From: Isoetes taiwanensis
Taxonomy: Eukaryota; Streptophyta; Lycopodiopsida; Isoetales; Isoetaceae
Reading direction: 5' to 3'
Assembly (NCBI GenBank): GCA_021234155.1
Contig: JAJEKV010000101.1
Location: 1 to 64,000 of the forward strand
Length of the DNA stretch: 64,000 nt
The notes beneath the pieces are model-generated. The model made no database searches and had not been told where the DNA came from. It saw only the letters and a list, made by a program, of their open reading frames with translations. Positions 1-11,231 of this stretch are shown one piece after another. Position 1 is the stretch's first letter. Each line of letters begins with the position of its first letter. A program made the translations under genes and the position numbers.

Positions 1-985
1 TGTTCTTCTTATGATCATTCTTAGGATATGATGATTTACGTGATGTTGGTTGATCCTGTTTGCCTCTTGTATTGGAAGGGGGGGGGTAAAGACCTAGCCA
101 TAGGCGTGTAGTGCCTGTGAGTAGATCCCTTAGTTCATTAGTTGCGGTTCGTGCATGGCTCACCAGGCTATGAGGCTAAGTGATATGACCTGCCAGCACC
201 AGATAACGGGGCTAGAGGGAAGTGGGAGGGAGGATCCCTGCCGAGTGGGGCTTCGATCCCAGTGGGCTAGGCTTGTGGTCGGTCACTTCGCAGGGGCCGG
301 CATGGGTCCGACACCTCCCGCTACCGGTGTTGCCTCGCCTCGAGTCGCAAGGGAGGCTTGGCTCTCGCTTTGGGGTTCACGGCACGTAATCGTGTGTCGC
401 CACGATTCTCTAGCCGCCCATGGCACCCTCTGTACTGGAAGGGAGATGCAACCCTTCCTCGCCTCATCGACCAGTGTGGAGATGCAACCCGGAGGCCTCG
501 GAGTGGTGTGATGCCATGGGATTGCGCTCCTGGCGAGTCCCGGCTGAACACCAGCCCCTATCCGCAGTATGCATGTGGAGGGCGGATGGAGTGGTCAACC
601 CTAGCTATTGTCGGCTACCCACGCCATTGCCATGACCTCGGTTCACTCTATCTTGAGGCCCAGCCGGTCACTATCCTCCCCACGAAGTCCGAGCCGGTAG
701 GGAGCCTCCGCTTTATGGTTTGTGATTATCATCTATGCATTGGGTTTAGGGCATGCACTACCCTCCCAGGTAGTATTTATATATGTTTTATGCTAGCTAG
801 TTATCGCTCGTGGATAGGAGCCCTAGGGGAAGGGCGCGCAAGACACCTTTCAGAAATTTTCCCATCTAGAGTCACCTCGTGAGTGCTGTAGAAAGGGTCC
901 ATGCGGTTGCCGAGCCGATGGGGGATTTCCTGCCAAGTGTAACGCCTACTTTATGTTTAGCAAAAGAGCCAGATGTTATTTTGTT
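1..985 (+). repeat. 5' LTR of Gypsy-1, partial
   Basis: Positions 1 onward match 11851 onward, including the TGTTCTTCTTATGATCATTC start and a TATA-like stretch near 773-784. Many small indels separate the two copies, so the insertion is old. Similarity fades near 950-985. The right boundary is uncertain because a second LTR-end-like sequence followed by a good primer site occurs at 1412-1445. Confidence 0.75.
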
Positions 986-2040
986 ACATATTCTAAACCA
1001 GGGTGCACCCCCGACTACTACGATGCCGGATTCGGCTAATCACGGCCCGCATCAGATGTTGGAGCCTCCGACACCTCTCGCTTCGATGGATTATGCTCAA
1101 TTATGATTGGGGACACCTATGATTTTTAAGATGTCAATACGAAGTTTGCCTAAGGTTTTGATGGTATATCGAAAGCCTCTATAATGGGTTTCCTTAAGCT
1201 TTTAGAATATGAAATCATGAGGGATTCAACCTCTACCAAAATAACTCAATGTCCTAATAAGACTACTTTAACCAATCTAACCAAAGGAGCTAATGTGACT
1301 ATTTTTTTATCTTAAATCTATGTTTTTTTTATAATAATCCATTGAACATTTTTAGGGATATTGGTCTATGGTTTCAAGAATTATATCTATATCAAATCCC
1401 TCGAACCCCCTCAAGGTTATTTTTGCTACATATTGGTATCAGAGCAATGTTCTTGGTTGACCAAGAACTAGCACTGACCATAACCATGAAGTAGTCTAAC
1501 AGGCCTATAGGGTGTGAAATAAACATTTCCACCATCAACTCCATTAAAAATGGGGAAAATTTTCCCTAGGTAGTGGGTCGACTTAGGTTAAGTGTTAGAC
1601 GAAAGTTAAGTGAGTCAAACTCATCTTCTAGTAAATTGGAGTGAAAATCATGCATCTCAAGATCAAATTTCACCTACATTGGGTCGAAGATTCATCCCAA
1701 CCCTGAGACCCGTGTGAAAATGGCTAAATCCATAATTCACACTTCAAACCATTAGGAAATTGAAATTTCAAAAGGTATAATACTTAATTTTAGGTGTATT
1801 AAGAATTAAAACATATATTAAAATTAAGGGTACTATGGGGTAATTAATGGGGGGCTAATAAGTAGGCCTATTAATGGTAGAGAATATTCTCGGGGGCCCT
1901 TCCTTTTAAATATCTCGACACCTCATTTTTTTCCTCCAAACTTTCCTCTACCTTCTCTCTCTTGACCAGCCTATCCCCACCTGCTTTTCTAGACCGGGTT
2001 AAATATGGCTCAACCAAACAAACCTATAGGAACTGGCCCC
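986..2040. other. Gypsy-1 leader region, no gene seen
   Basis: No convincing reading frame. It is AT-rich from about 1180 and contains the primer-binding site at 1434. Short frames here have no recognisable motif. Confidence 0.5.
1434..1445 (+). other. tRNA-iMet primer-binding site
   Basis: TGGTATCAGAGC is the complement of the 3' end of plant initiator methionine tRNA and follows a CTACA LTR-type end by three bases. This is the standard minus-strand primer site of many plant LTR elements. Confidence 0.7.
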
Positions 2041-2044
2041 AGGC

Positions 2045-3085
2045 CTACCTCTCCATGGCGCAAGAGGGCTGCATGTAAAGAAGATACCGCAGAGCACCTA
2101 CGCCCAAGAAGGGGAAGAGGAGCTTTCCTACCGCCAGAAGAAGAAGAGCTGACGAAGTCGCACTAATGACATGTCGAGATGCCCTTCGCCGGCAGAACAC
2201 AAAGAACCGACGAGCCCCGCCACTTTCGGGGCCACGCATACCCGGCGGGAGGAGCAGGAGGAGGAGGAGGTGTCCAAAAAGAAGTGGATGGGTTTAAGCC
2301 TTCGCCCCCAAAGAAGAAAGGTAAGGAGAAGGTCGCGAGTGGTTCAAGAGAGGGCCGCAAGGAGGAAGAGGAACGAGAGAGGAGCGGCAAATGGGAGTGA
2401 GCGGAGGACAAAGAGAGAAGAAACGACGGCCCCCGGGCCAACCGCGGATAGAGGAGCCCCGGGGCGCCGAGGAGGAGCAAGGTGGGAAGGGGAAGAAGAG
2501 GTGGAGGGAAGAAGATGAGCGAGGGGAAGGAGCGGACCAGACCACCTACCTACCCAGGGCCAAGCCACCTAAGGTGGTAAAGAAGGTATATGGGCGGGCC
2601 TTCGCTTTGAAGGAGAGGACTGCCTCTACCGGGCCAGCCAAGGCATACCAAGAATACCTTCGCCGGTGGACAAGGTATAATGATTGGTACTCGCCGCGTA
2701 ACGCCCGGCCGCCTTGCGGAGGGGAGGCCGCCGCCAAAGAACCAAGCACAAGCCGCCACGGCTGACAGGTAGTAGTTGAGGTCCTCCACCATGGGCCTAA
2801 TCCCCTGGGCACAATTCGGTGTCTTCGGGGAGATTGGACACTTTCAACAGTGCACTAATCTCCACGTTAGAAGGCACCTTTGAGCGACCTGGCGCGGGAG
2901 GTGATGCAGCAGTTCGCCACCACTGGCTGTGGTGACGCCGCCACAACCGGGTGTTGCAAGCAGCCGCTTTCGAGGCCGAGCTCACCCAGCTTGTTTTGAG
3001 GGAAGGGAACCTCTCTCGCTACATCCACGCTAAGAGGGGTGACCTTGATGCCCAAGGATATATACTTGGCGCCACGTGATCCGCA
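2045..3085 (+). pseudogene. Gypsy-1 upstream ORF remnant, basic protein
   Basis: A GA-rich stretch could encode very Arg/Lys/Glu-rich peptides (2171-2518, 2391-2765) followed by pieces with ordinary composition up to about 3060, such as the words EAELTQLVLREGN and SRYIHAKRGDLD. Several frameshifts are needed to join them. No family is recognised. The position between primer site and gag suggests an extra 5' reading frame, as some plant Gypsy elements have, or sequence acquired by the element. The purine bias also creates long false frames on the opposite strand. Confidence 0.3.
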
Positions 3086-4384
3086 AGGAATACCCTTTTG
3101 AGGATGCATTTTTGTCCAAAGTAATGTAATTATTAAGTCTCCCATAAATATAATTTTGTTAAAGTGACTTCAATTTTTGTAAAAAATGTGTTTGGGTTGC
3201 TCAAATTTTAGTTTAGTTGTAGCCATCATGATTGTAAGCATCCAAATAGAAAAAATTTAGTAAGATTACTATAGGCAATTAGTCAAATTTCTACCAAAAA
3301 TAGCCTAAATCGGAAGGGTGTAAAGCGAAAACAGCTTTTCTTCCTTGACGGAAGGCCCAAATTCAAGATAGCCATCCGGTTTCGCCATGTTTGCCCAGAT
3401 TTTGCCAAATTAGCCCAAGTAAACATCCAAATTAGGTTAGAAAATCCTAATTAAGCATGCTAGGACCTTTAAATTTCCCAAAACTATTATAGAACCGCCA
3501 AACACCAAATCGAAGGGTGGAAAAGTTCTTCCATTCCTTGACTAAGGCCCAACCAAGCATAGCCACCCTGGGTTGCCCCGCTTTTGCCTAGAATTACCAA
3601 TTTTCATCCAACAAACCGCCATGTAGTATTTCTTGCTTTGCTTTTTGTCTAGAATTGCACTTCATGGTAGCTCAATTGGACACCCAGGGCCATAGATTTG
3701 GAGTCTTCCCCATCAAGAACCTTGTGCACTGAACCCGAGGTACCCCTAGTCTATAAAAAGGGCCCTCATTTGTCATTTTCTTCCCATCGAACTGCTCCTA
3801 GCTCTCTTGGCATTTTCTAGATCCTTGCTTATTCTCTTTAGCCATTTTTCATACTCCTTAAAACCAATGGCCATCAAGCTTTGTCGATGGTACACGAAGC
3901 AAATCACATCCGTGGAATTCCTCCGTGAGCAAGCCTTCCATGTCTTCGATCATCACTTTGACCTTCATGCCACCTTGACCGAACTCCCTACTACATCGAT
4001 ATAATTTGCCAAGATGATCGCCAGGTCTTACCCCCGAAGTTAGCTTGCCACCTAGGGAGGGAAATGGGTTTCTAGATTCTCTTGCTCAAGCCATAGGTGG
4101 GGGATCCAGGGGCAAGAATAAGTTATGGGATAGAACCTAAAACATGCCGCACTACATGACCTCGTGAAGCATCATAGGCATAGGTATCGCTCCAAACCAA
4201 GCAGCCTTAGCTTTGTTCATGCAAAGACAGGCGCTTAACCAACCAGAGAGCCCATCAATTCAACCTTTGATTTGGCACCTCTCACACTCTGCAAAGACAG
4301 ATAAGCATCCGTGAGATCCGCACTACACGACATAACGAACACTACGGCCCACATCGAGACAACGTGGTGGGCGAGGGAGCGTGG
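3086..4384. other. Non-coding stretch inside Gypsy-1
   Basis: AT-rich DNA with short frames only (for example 3807-4004, no motif). Two related passages near 3300-3380 and 3490-3560 (AAATCGGAAGGGTG... and AAATCGAAGGGTGG..., each followed by TTCCTTGAC) suggest an old local duplication. Confidence 0.4.
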
Positions 4385-5092
4385 ATTATGAGGGAGGAAG
4401 AAGAGGAGAACCCAAGTTGGGAGATAAGGGAAGCAGAAAGAATGGAGAGGTTTCTAGCTCGACAACAGAAGCCGAGAGGCGAGACTTCAGCCACCAAGGG
4501 TATCACGAGCCTCACCCCTGATCATCGAGGGTGAGGAGTACATACCGCCAACGATATCCTCAACCTCCCTATTGTCAAGAAGAAGGCCTCGTGGTCGATT
4601 TTAACTCCTAAGCCTAATGGCAAAAGAGCGGTGGCGGCTAACTTCATCGACTATGACTATCAAGAAATTCCAAGGGAGGTGGTCGAGACATTCCTATGCA
4701 GGGGGATACTATGTCGCATATTCAAAGCCTACCAACGATAAGGCGATGTACCAAGAAGCAAAGAACCCATCATTCCGTAAGAGGAATTCCAAGAGATACA
4801 AAGGTGTTGTACAAGCCGTGAAAAGGCCAAGCTCAAGCTCAGCCGCGCCAGGCTTCTAGAAGCATGCGAAGCACTGGTAGTATCAACTGAGAACGCGGCA
4901 ACAATGTGGAGGGACCACGAAGATCTCGCCGCGACTAGATGTTTTCGTGAAGCCGCCGAGGAGGAGGGTACGGAACCTAACCGAATCAAGTGGATAAGTC
5001 ACTTAGGTACTATCTCCTGGCCCTTAGCCAGGGCGATGGTAGTTCTTCACAAGGAGTTCAGCCCAAGAGGGGAAGAATCCGCCGACTCCTAA
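4385..5092 (+). pseudogene. Broken Glu-rich ORF in Gypsy-1
   Basis: Protein-like composition runs from about 4390 (acidic start), through 4617-4859, to 4904-5092, with frame changes near 4530, 4730 and 4860. The last piece has a helix-prone sequence with AATMWRDHEDLAATRCF and ends at a stop at 5090. No known domain is recognised. It may be an N-terminal gag region or a separate accessory frame. Confidence is low because no family supports it. Confidence 0.25.
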
Positions 5093-5655
5093 TCGCACTC
5101 GTGGTTTGGTCAAAGACGCTAAGATGGATTATGGAGTAGACCATGTCATCCTCTTCAAGAGATCAAAGAGCACTTCACGCTCTTGACTTAAAGGCCACCT
5201 CGGGACGCCAAGACTTGTCAAGAGGTGGCGGCAATCGCACTGTAATCCCAAACACCACGTAGCAAGAGCATTGAGGGAGGATCATGGCTAGAATCCCGCA
5301 GTAACATGGGCAAGGGCACAGGATTCAAGAAAATCAAGGACTTCTTCAAGTTTAACGCCCATTGATGGAAGAATTGTTGCTAACTTAATTAAAGTACATT
5401 GTAACTCCTTTTAAGTATTATCATAAATGACCATTAAATGTATTTCTATATACTAATTAATGTATTACTATGATTTTGACTTGTAAATGAAAATTTCATA
5501 TGATTTCTTTTGTACCTAACAACAATTTAGTTGTAAGCAAAAATGATCGCTGCCTAACCTAATAACATGTATTAATGATCAATCCTTGTAAAGAAGGAAC
5601 TCGGGCGCAGGATCTCAAGATCAAGACCACCACGCAATTGGGTACCAAGGAATTG
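5093..5655. other. Non-coding stretch inside Gypsy-1
   Basis: AT-rich from about 5380 to 5570. No gene, RNA or clear repeat seen. Confidence 0.4.
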
Positions 5656-5659
5656 CTTA

Positions 5660-6625
5660 AGTGTGGAACAAGAAGATGTTGAGCAGGATATGTCACCGAG
5701 GCAGCCAACGAAGGTTGGTGCGGATGAGGAATCGATGCAACACCTCATCAACCGGGCCACACCTCTCATGAATGCACAGAAGATGGTCACCCACCTCCAC
5801 CTTGTTTTTCCGGTGGTGACGAAGTCCTCAGCAGAAGGGGAGGGCAACCAAGGGAACGCCGTGGATAGGGAGAAGGAAGAGGAGAGCCAGGGAGCCCATC
5901 ATCATCCAGCCCCCTACCATCGACAGCTTCTTTCCGCTGGAGGACAGCTCTTAGCTCTTCGACGGCCGGCCCGACACACCTAAAGCAGGGAAAAGAGCAA
6001 GAAAGACAGTGATTATCGAAAAAAGGTGGATAGTGCTATGAGCAATGTATGGAAGACAAGGAAGCTCGGCGGTTCGTGGAAGGACAGATCGGGCATGGAG
6101 GTCAAGCATGGCTTGATGAAATGGAAGAGTTTGGCAACTCATACCAGCATGAAAGACAAGGACATAGGGAAAGTTGCTACAGCCTAACCTTATTGGACCT
6201 AAGAAGGATCCGTGGAAGGGATATGCTAAACCAACAAGTTTCAAGAGGAACAAACCGCAGTTTAAGACCTTCGCAAGGCTTTTTCCGCAAGCACTATGTG
6301 CCAAGGTCTCATACTAGTAGACAGATCCGCCAGCTTTACTGTGTTGAATCGTGGTAGCTTATCGCTGGCTAAGTATAATTGAAGAATTTATGAGGCTCAG
6401 GCTGAATGTTCCTGGAGTCTCAGAGAGGCAAGCCGTGGATACTTACATTGAGGGGTTGAACAGCAATATCAAGAGGCTTGTTAGAGCAATCAACCCGAAG
6501 TCAGTCGCGCAGGCCGAAGATAAAGCTATAAGTTTGGAGGAGGCACCAGCAACTCCAGCAGAGAAGCAGTCAACCTTCAGGGGTAAGAGTTCAGGGTGTA
6601 TCGGGGACAATATCAGGTAAGCAAT
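5660..6625 (+). pseudogene. Gypsy-1 gag remnant
   Basis: The clearest piece is 6351-6620, whose product resembles the plant retrotransposon gag domain: FMRLRLNVPGVSERQA, then DTYIEGLNSNIKR and a run ending in AQAEDKAISLEEA. Earlier pieces at 5663-5983 and 6049-6357 (with GGQAWLDEMEEFGNS) are in other frames. At least three frameshifts break the gene. Gag would form the particle that packages element RNA. The call for the last piece is firm; the 5' limit is approximate. Confidence 0.6.
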
Positions 6626-6759
6626 CAAAGAGCTACAATTCATCGTGGGAGTCAGCAAGGTAAGGGTCGAAAGCAAAGCTTTTGGGGGACCGTAGCCACG
6701 TAACGCATCGGGGCAAATCTTTAAGCTTCCTCAGACACCACAAGGAAAAGAGACAGAAT

Positions 6760-7075
6760 GCATTGAGAAGAAGTTATGCTTCCGTGTGCTTCCGGCCAGG
6801 CACCGGACACATGATTGTCCATTCGCCATGCAAATCAGCTTTGGCGTAACTCTTGGATTGGGACTCCCCAACGTAAGCGGACGAGGACGATGACCGCCAG
6901 GAGGGCCAATGACTTCATAGACGGTGAGTGTCACATATGTGCAAACATTGAGTCAGATGAGATAGAGAATCAGTCAAGCATCATCGCTGATGGGATCATA
7001 GATAGTAATCCTTATGTAGTCCTCATAGATACAGGTAGCTCTCATAATTTTGCATCTCCTAGATTGGTGCTCTAA
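6760..7075 (+). pseudogene. Gypsy-1 zinc knuckle and aspartic protease remnant
   Basis: Around 6775-6830 a decayed CCHC knuckle is visible (CFR...H...HDCPF), followed at 6815-7075 by a frame ending in NPYVVLIDTGSSHNFAS. DTG is the catalytic triplet of retroviral-type aspartic proteases, which cut the polyprotein. The frame stops soon after at 7073, and a likely continuation near 7200-7260 is in another frame. Confidence 0.7.
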
Positions 7076-7409
7076 TGAAGAATAAGGTATTGAAGTCTGC
7101 CAAGGCCAAGAGTTATGGCAACGGCAAGCCATTCTAAGACACTAAGGGAGGAGGATCACCTTTGACATAGACCTTAGTGGGGCTAAGGGCCGATGGGGAG
7201 CAGAAGTCATGGATATTGGAAGGTATGATCTTATTGTGGGAATGGAATTTTGAAGCCGCCTAAAGTAAAGAAGAATTGATTGTGACCGGAACTTAAGTCA
7301 CCATGACGGCATAGGACGGCAACAAGTTGATAGTCAAAGGTAAGAAGCTAGACTCTCCCATGCAAAGGTATTTTTTTGAAAAGCTAAGGGAAGAGCATAG
7401 AAAGGGAAT

Positions 7410-8340
7410 AAGGTGGATTACATCTTGAGGATGGAATCGCTTGAGCCGTGCAAAGGTGATGGAAGTGACACAAAGGAAAATCACCGCCCAGTGCAGATAG
7501 CAAGGCTTATTTCAGAAGTTCAAGGATGTATTTCCTCGATGAAATTTAGCAATGCCAACCTTATAGGGGTGTGGAATGAGATCACATTGACTCCGGATGG
7601 CTTCAGCCTCACCAGAAGGCGCCATATAGAATGAGCATCCCGTAATTGGATCGAGCTCAAGAAACAAACCGCAGAATTGCCGGAGCTTGGATTTATAAGA
7701 GCAAGTGTGTCTCCTTTCGAGCACCTATACTTTGTCAAGAAGAAAGATGGAAGCTTAAGAATGTGTGATAGACTATCGCCGCCCTTAATAAGCAGACGAT
7801 AAAGAATAAATATGCATTGCCAAGGGCGGATGACCTAATGGATCAGCTACAAGGAGCAAAGGTATTCTCTAAGATTGATTTGAGATCAGGATACCATCAG
7901 ATAAGAATAAAAGAAGAGGACATCCATAAGACCGCTTTCGTAACGCTGAGATGGTCATTTTGAGTTTACAAAGAATGCCCTTTGGACTATCGAATGCTCC
8001 AAAGAACGCTTATGCCTCATGAACGACGCCTTCGTGAGACTTCTTGGATGAGTTTGTTATTGTCTTCTTCGACGACATCCTAATCTACAAAGAAGTCCCT
8101 TGAAGAGCATTGTCGCGATCTCAGAAAGTGTTGGAGAAGTTGAGACGCCATCGGTTGTATGGGAAGCTCTCTAAGTGCCACTTTGCAACAGCCGGTGGAG
8201 TACTTGGGGCATGTAGTAACATCCAGGGAATCTCCACAGATCCATCTAAGATTGAGGCAATAGTTGATTGGCCAGCCCAAGGAATGTGGCGTATAAGAAG
8301 CTTTCTGGGTTGGCGGGATATTACGTAAAAGTTCGTGAAG
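7410..8340 (+). pseudogene. Gypsy-1 reverse transcriptase remnant
   Basis: Reading across frames gives the usual Ty3 blocks in order: [12 protein letters not shown] near 7730, [20 protein letters not shown] near 7805, [17 protein letters not shown] near 7870, and FFDDIL near 8060, the equivalent of the catalytic YVDD box with both aspartates kept. At least four frameshifts or stops separate these blocks. The domain copies element RNA into DNA; this copy is inactive. Confidence 0.8.
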
Positions 8341-8359
8341 GACTTTGCTAAGTGGGGCC

Positions 8360-8870
8360 CCCGCTTCGGACCTCACTAAGGCCAAGAAGATTAAGGATTG
8401 GGCTAGCCATTGGTTAGAGAAAGTCCAAGCTTCTTTTGAGAAGCTTAAAGAGGCCTTTAACAATGTAAGCATTCAAGGCTTGTTCTCCGGATCCGAAAGT
8501 AAGGATAAGTTGATAGCAACAGATGCAAGCAAGATAGCAATGAAATGGGGCCTTGATGCAAGAAGGAAGGGTAGTCGCCACTTTACTCAAAGAAGATGAA
8601 CGACCAGCAACGCTTACCCAACCCATGATCAGAGCTCCTAGCCATTGTCGGGGCATTGAGGATATGGAGGCATTATTTGTCGGGAAGGAAGTTTCAGTTA
8701 GATCGGGATCACCGCAGCCTTCAAGATCTTTTCACCCGGCCACTCCTCAACTTAAGGCAAAGGAGGTGGATGGAATTCCTTGAGGAGTAACGATTCGATA
8801 TTATATATAAGCCCGGTAAGCTTAATGTTGTAGCAGATGCCCTCTAGGAGGCCATTTCGCATAAGGACGA
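8360..8870 (+). pseudogene. Gypsy-1 RNase H remnant
   Basis: Downstream of the RT the frame at 8345-8599 has a linker with FEKLKEAFNNV and then ATDASK near 8518, matching the catalytic D-A-S box of Ty3 RNase H. The end of the domain is marked by IIYKPGKLNVVADAL near 8803-8840. Frame changes near 8550 and 8780 break it. Confidence 0.65.
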
Positions 8871-9029
8871 TTGTAATGCGATTTCCACTCTTTCGAAAGT
8901 GAGTTCGGCAAGAAGATTGAGGAGTCCTTGCCAACCGATGTGGACTTCAAGGAGGTGTGGGAAAGCCTCCAAGGAAGCCGTAACGGACAAGGAGCGGGAA
9001 GCCTTCAAGCATTTTAAAAAGGAAGGCAA

Positions 9030-9840
9030 CCTTGTTGTACCACAAGCATAAGTTGTGTGTGCCCAATCTTCTGGGGGTAAGGAAGTTAATTCTTCATGAC
9101 ACACATAACAGCCCAATAGCGGGCATGCTGGCTTCATGAAGACCTATTTCAAGATTCAAGTAGTTACTTCGCCGGGGAATGAAGAGGCGATAGCTGCATA
9201 TATTCGGGATTGCCGATTATGTCAGTGCACTGGCGCGAGCAACTTCTGGATTCCGGTGCTTTAGAGCCATTGGGGGTGCCAAATGCAAAGTGGGAGGTCA
9301 TAAGCATGGATTTCATCACAGACTCCCTAGAACTCTTCGAGGCAAGGATGCATTGATGGTTGTCGAGATAAGTTATCTAAGATGGCACATTTCGCGGCCT
9401 TGCAAGACTCAACGCACACCGCATTAGACACGCCAAGTTATTTGTAAGGGAGATTTTTTAGACTCCATGGCATGCCTCGAGATAATATCGGATAGAGATT
9501 CTAAGTTCATGAGTGCCTTTTGGCAGGACCTCTTTAGCACCATTCATCTAAGCTCTCCATGAGTACGGCATATCATCCCCAAACAGATGGGATGTGACGG
9601 AAAGGACGACCCGGATCATTGAAGACATGCTTCAAGCTATGTGTGGAACAAAGCAGTCCAAGTGGGATGAGTACATTCACTTGGTGGAATTCGCCACAAT
9701 GATGCAAGCAGAGTCATCTCGGATGTCGCCTTTCATGGTGAACTACGGCTACCGATTGCTTAACCCCGGATACACTGCACAATGTTGTGTCCAAGGTAGA
9801 AGTGTCCCAAGAGATGTTAGGGGATATGCAGCAGCCTAGT
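9030..9840 (+). pseudogene. Gypsy-1 integrase remnant
   Basis: A decayed HHCC region (HDTHNSPIAGM near 9096) leads to core-domain words ISDRDSKFMSAFWQDLF near 9487 and then SKWDEYIHLVEFA in the frame 9594-9839. The first aspartate region near 9300-9400 is badly disrupted. Integrase would insert element DNA. Several frameshifts make it non-functional. Confidence 0.65.
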
Positions 9841-9899
9841 AGAGGAAGTAAGGGGTTATTTATTGGCAAAGCAAGAAGTCGGCGTAAGAGTGTAGCCGG

Positions 9900-10330
9900 C
9901 AAGCACGTGGACCGTAAGGGAGTTTAAGGTGGGAGATACCGGTTTGGGTTGAAGATCAAGGTGAAGCAAGCCAAGCCGCGATTGGGAGTCGCAAGAAGCT
10001 TGCCCCTAGGTGGGCTGGGCCGTTCAAGATTTTGGAGAGAGTGGGCTCTCAAGCCTACAAGTTGGATCTTCCAGCCCATCTTAAGGTCCACAAGGTCTTC
10101 CACGTAAGTTTATTAAAAGGCACAATCCTAACCCCGAGGAGGTTTTGGATACTCCAACCTTGTTGGAAATGGCTGAGGAGCAAGTAGAAATAGTGCCCGA
10201 AGTTACTTCTTGATAAGTCATTCAAGAAGACTAGGAGGTCTCGGTTCCTCCAATACCGGTTAAGTGGAAGCACTTACCCGTGGAAGATGCACATGGGTAT
10301 TGAAGAGGATTTGGAGAAGCAATACCCGTG
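9900..10330 (+). pseudogene. Gypsy-1 integrase C-terminus, possible chromodomain remnant
   Basis: A stretch near 10020-10115 reads FKILERVGSQAYKLDLPAHL followed by KVHKVFHVS, the classic C-terminal module of plant Gypsy integrases. Sequence near 10240-10320 sits where a chromodomain would be in chromoviruses, but frame breaks prevent a firm call. Confidence 0.55.
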
Positions 10331-11221
10331 AGTTTATGAAGGAGTTTGATGGGCGAAGTCGCCGGACTTGGTCCACCCCACTCTGCCGGTGGTTAGCTAG
10401 TATGTTGTTAGTTAGTTTAAGCCCTGGCGCATGCATTCAGTTAGTAGGGTGCATGTGCCGTAACCTTGGATCGTGTGTGATGATGGGATACGCCTTTGGG
10501 GCATTCTAGGCCACACGCACCAATAGGCATGACCATTAGGGTCATGTGAGTGAGGAATGAGGCATAGTGGGCGATGATGGGACATCGACGGATGATCTCT
10601 ATGCCACGATGCGGGATACGCACACGGGCCGTAGGAGGGTCATGGTGAAGCTTAAGTGATCATCTTGGCGATGATGGGATCGCGGAGGCGCCCCTAAGCT
10701 GAAACCCTGGGCATGATGCAGGGTGGGGTGTACTCGATCCGTGGGGATCGTGGTACAAGGTAGCACTCGATCATGGGCAATGATGGGAACATCTTAAATG
10801 ATCCCTAAGCTCAAACCAAAGGGCCATGATCTTGGGCAAGGTAGGACAACCTTGAGCCGAAGGTTCTACTAAGGAGGTAAGGGGTGGTCCCCTAAAACCA
10901 CAAATTATTAACTAAACTAACGTACGTGCTCCTTTTGGCAAGTAGAAGGAGGACTTCAACGAGGAGCGCGTTTAGAAGATAGGGGAGCCATAATTAGATT
11001 ATGAACCCTAATAACTCTTATAATAGTAGTTTGAATTATTATAAGAAATATCGGTGTTAAGGCTATATAATTTTGTATAAGTACAAATATAGCCTAAAAA
11101 TTTTGACTGGAACTAATAAAACTTGATTACTAAAGTAAACTAAAGGTTATGACATGTTGTTGTTTTGCGGGCATAAGGTAGGTTCGTCACCTTAGCGCAA
11201 TGCCGAGGGACACATTGTCCT
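10331..11221. other. Gypsy-1 3' non-coding region
   Basis: No gene seen. GATGATGGGA recurs at least four times between 10480 and 10800, hinting at a degenerate tandem repeat. AT-rich from 10890 to 11150. Confidence 0.4.
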
Positions 11222-11231
11222 AAGGGGAGAA
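11222..11231 (+). other. Polypurine tract of Gypsy-1
   Basis: AAGGGGAGAA lies immediately before the TGTGACGGTC start of the 3' LTR, the normal place for the plus-strand primer. Confidence 0.75.

Noticed and set aside
2163-2568. Overlapping open frames on both strands of the GA-rich tract
   Set aside because: Purine-strand bias removes stop codons from several frames at once; none has a recognisable domain.
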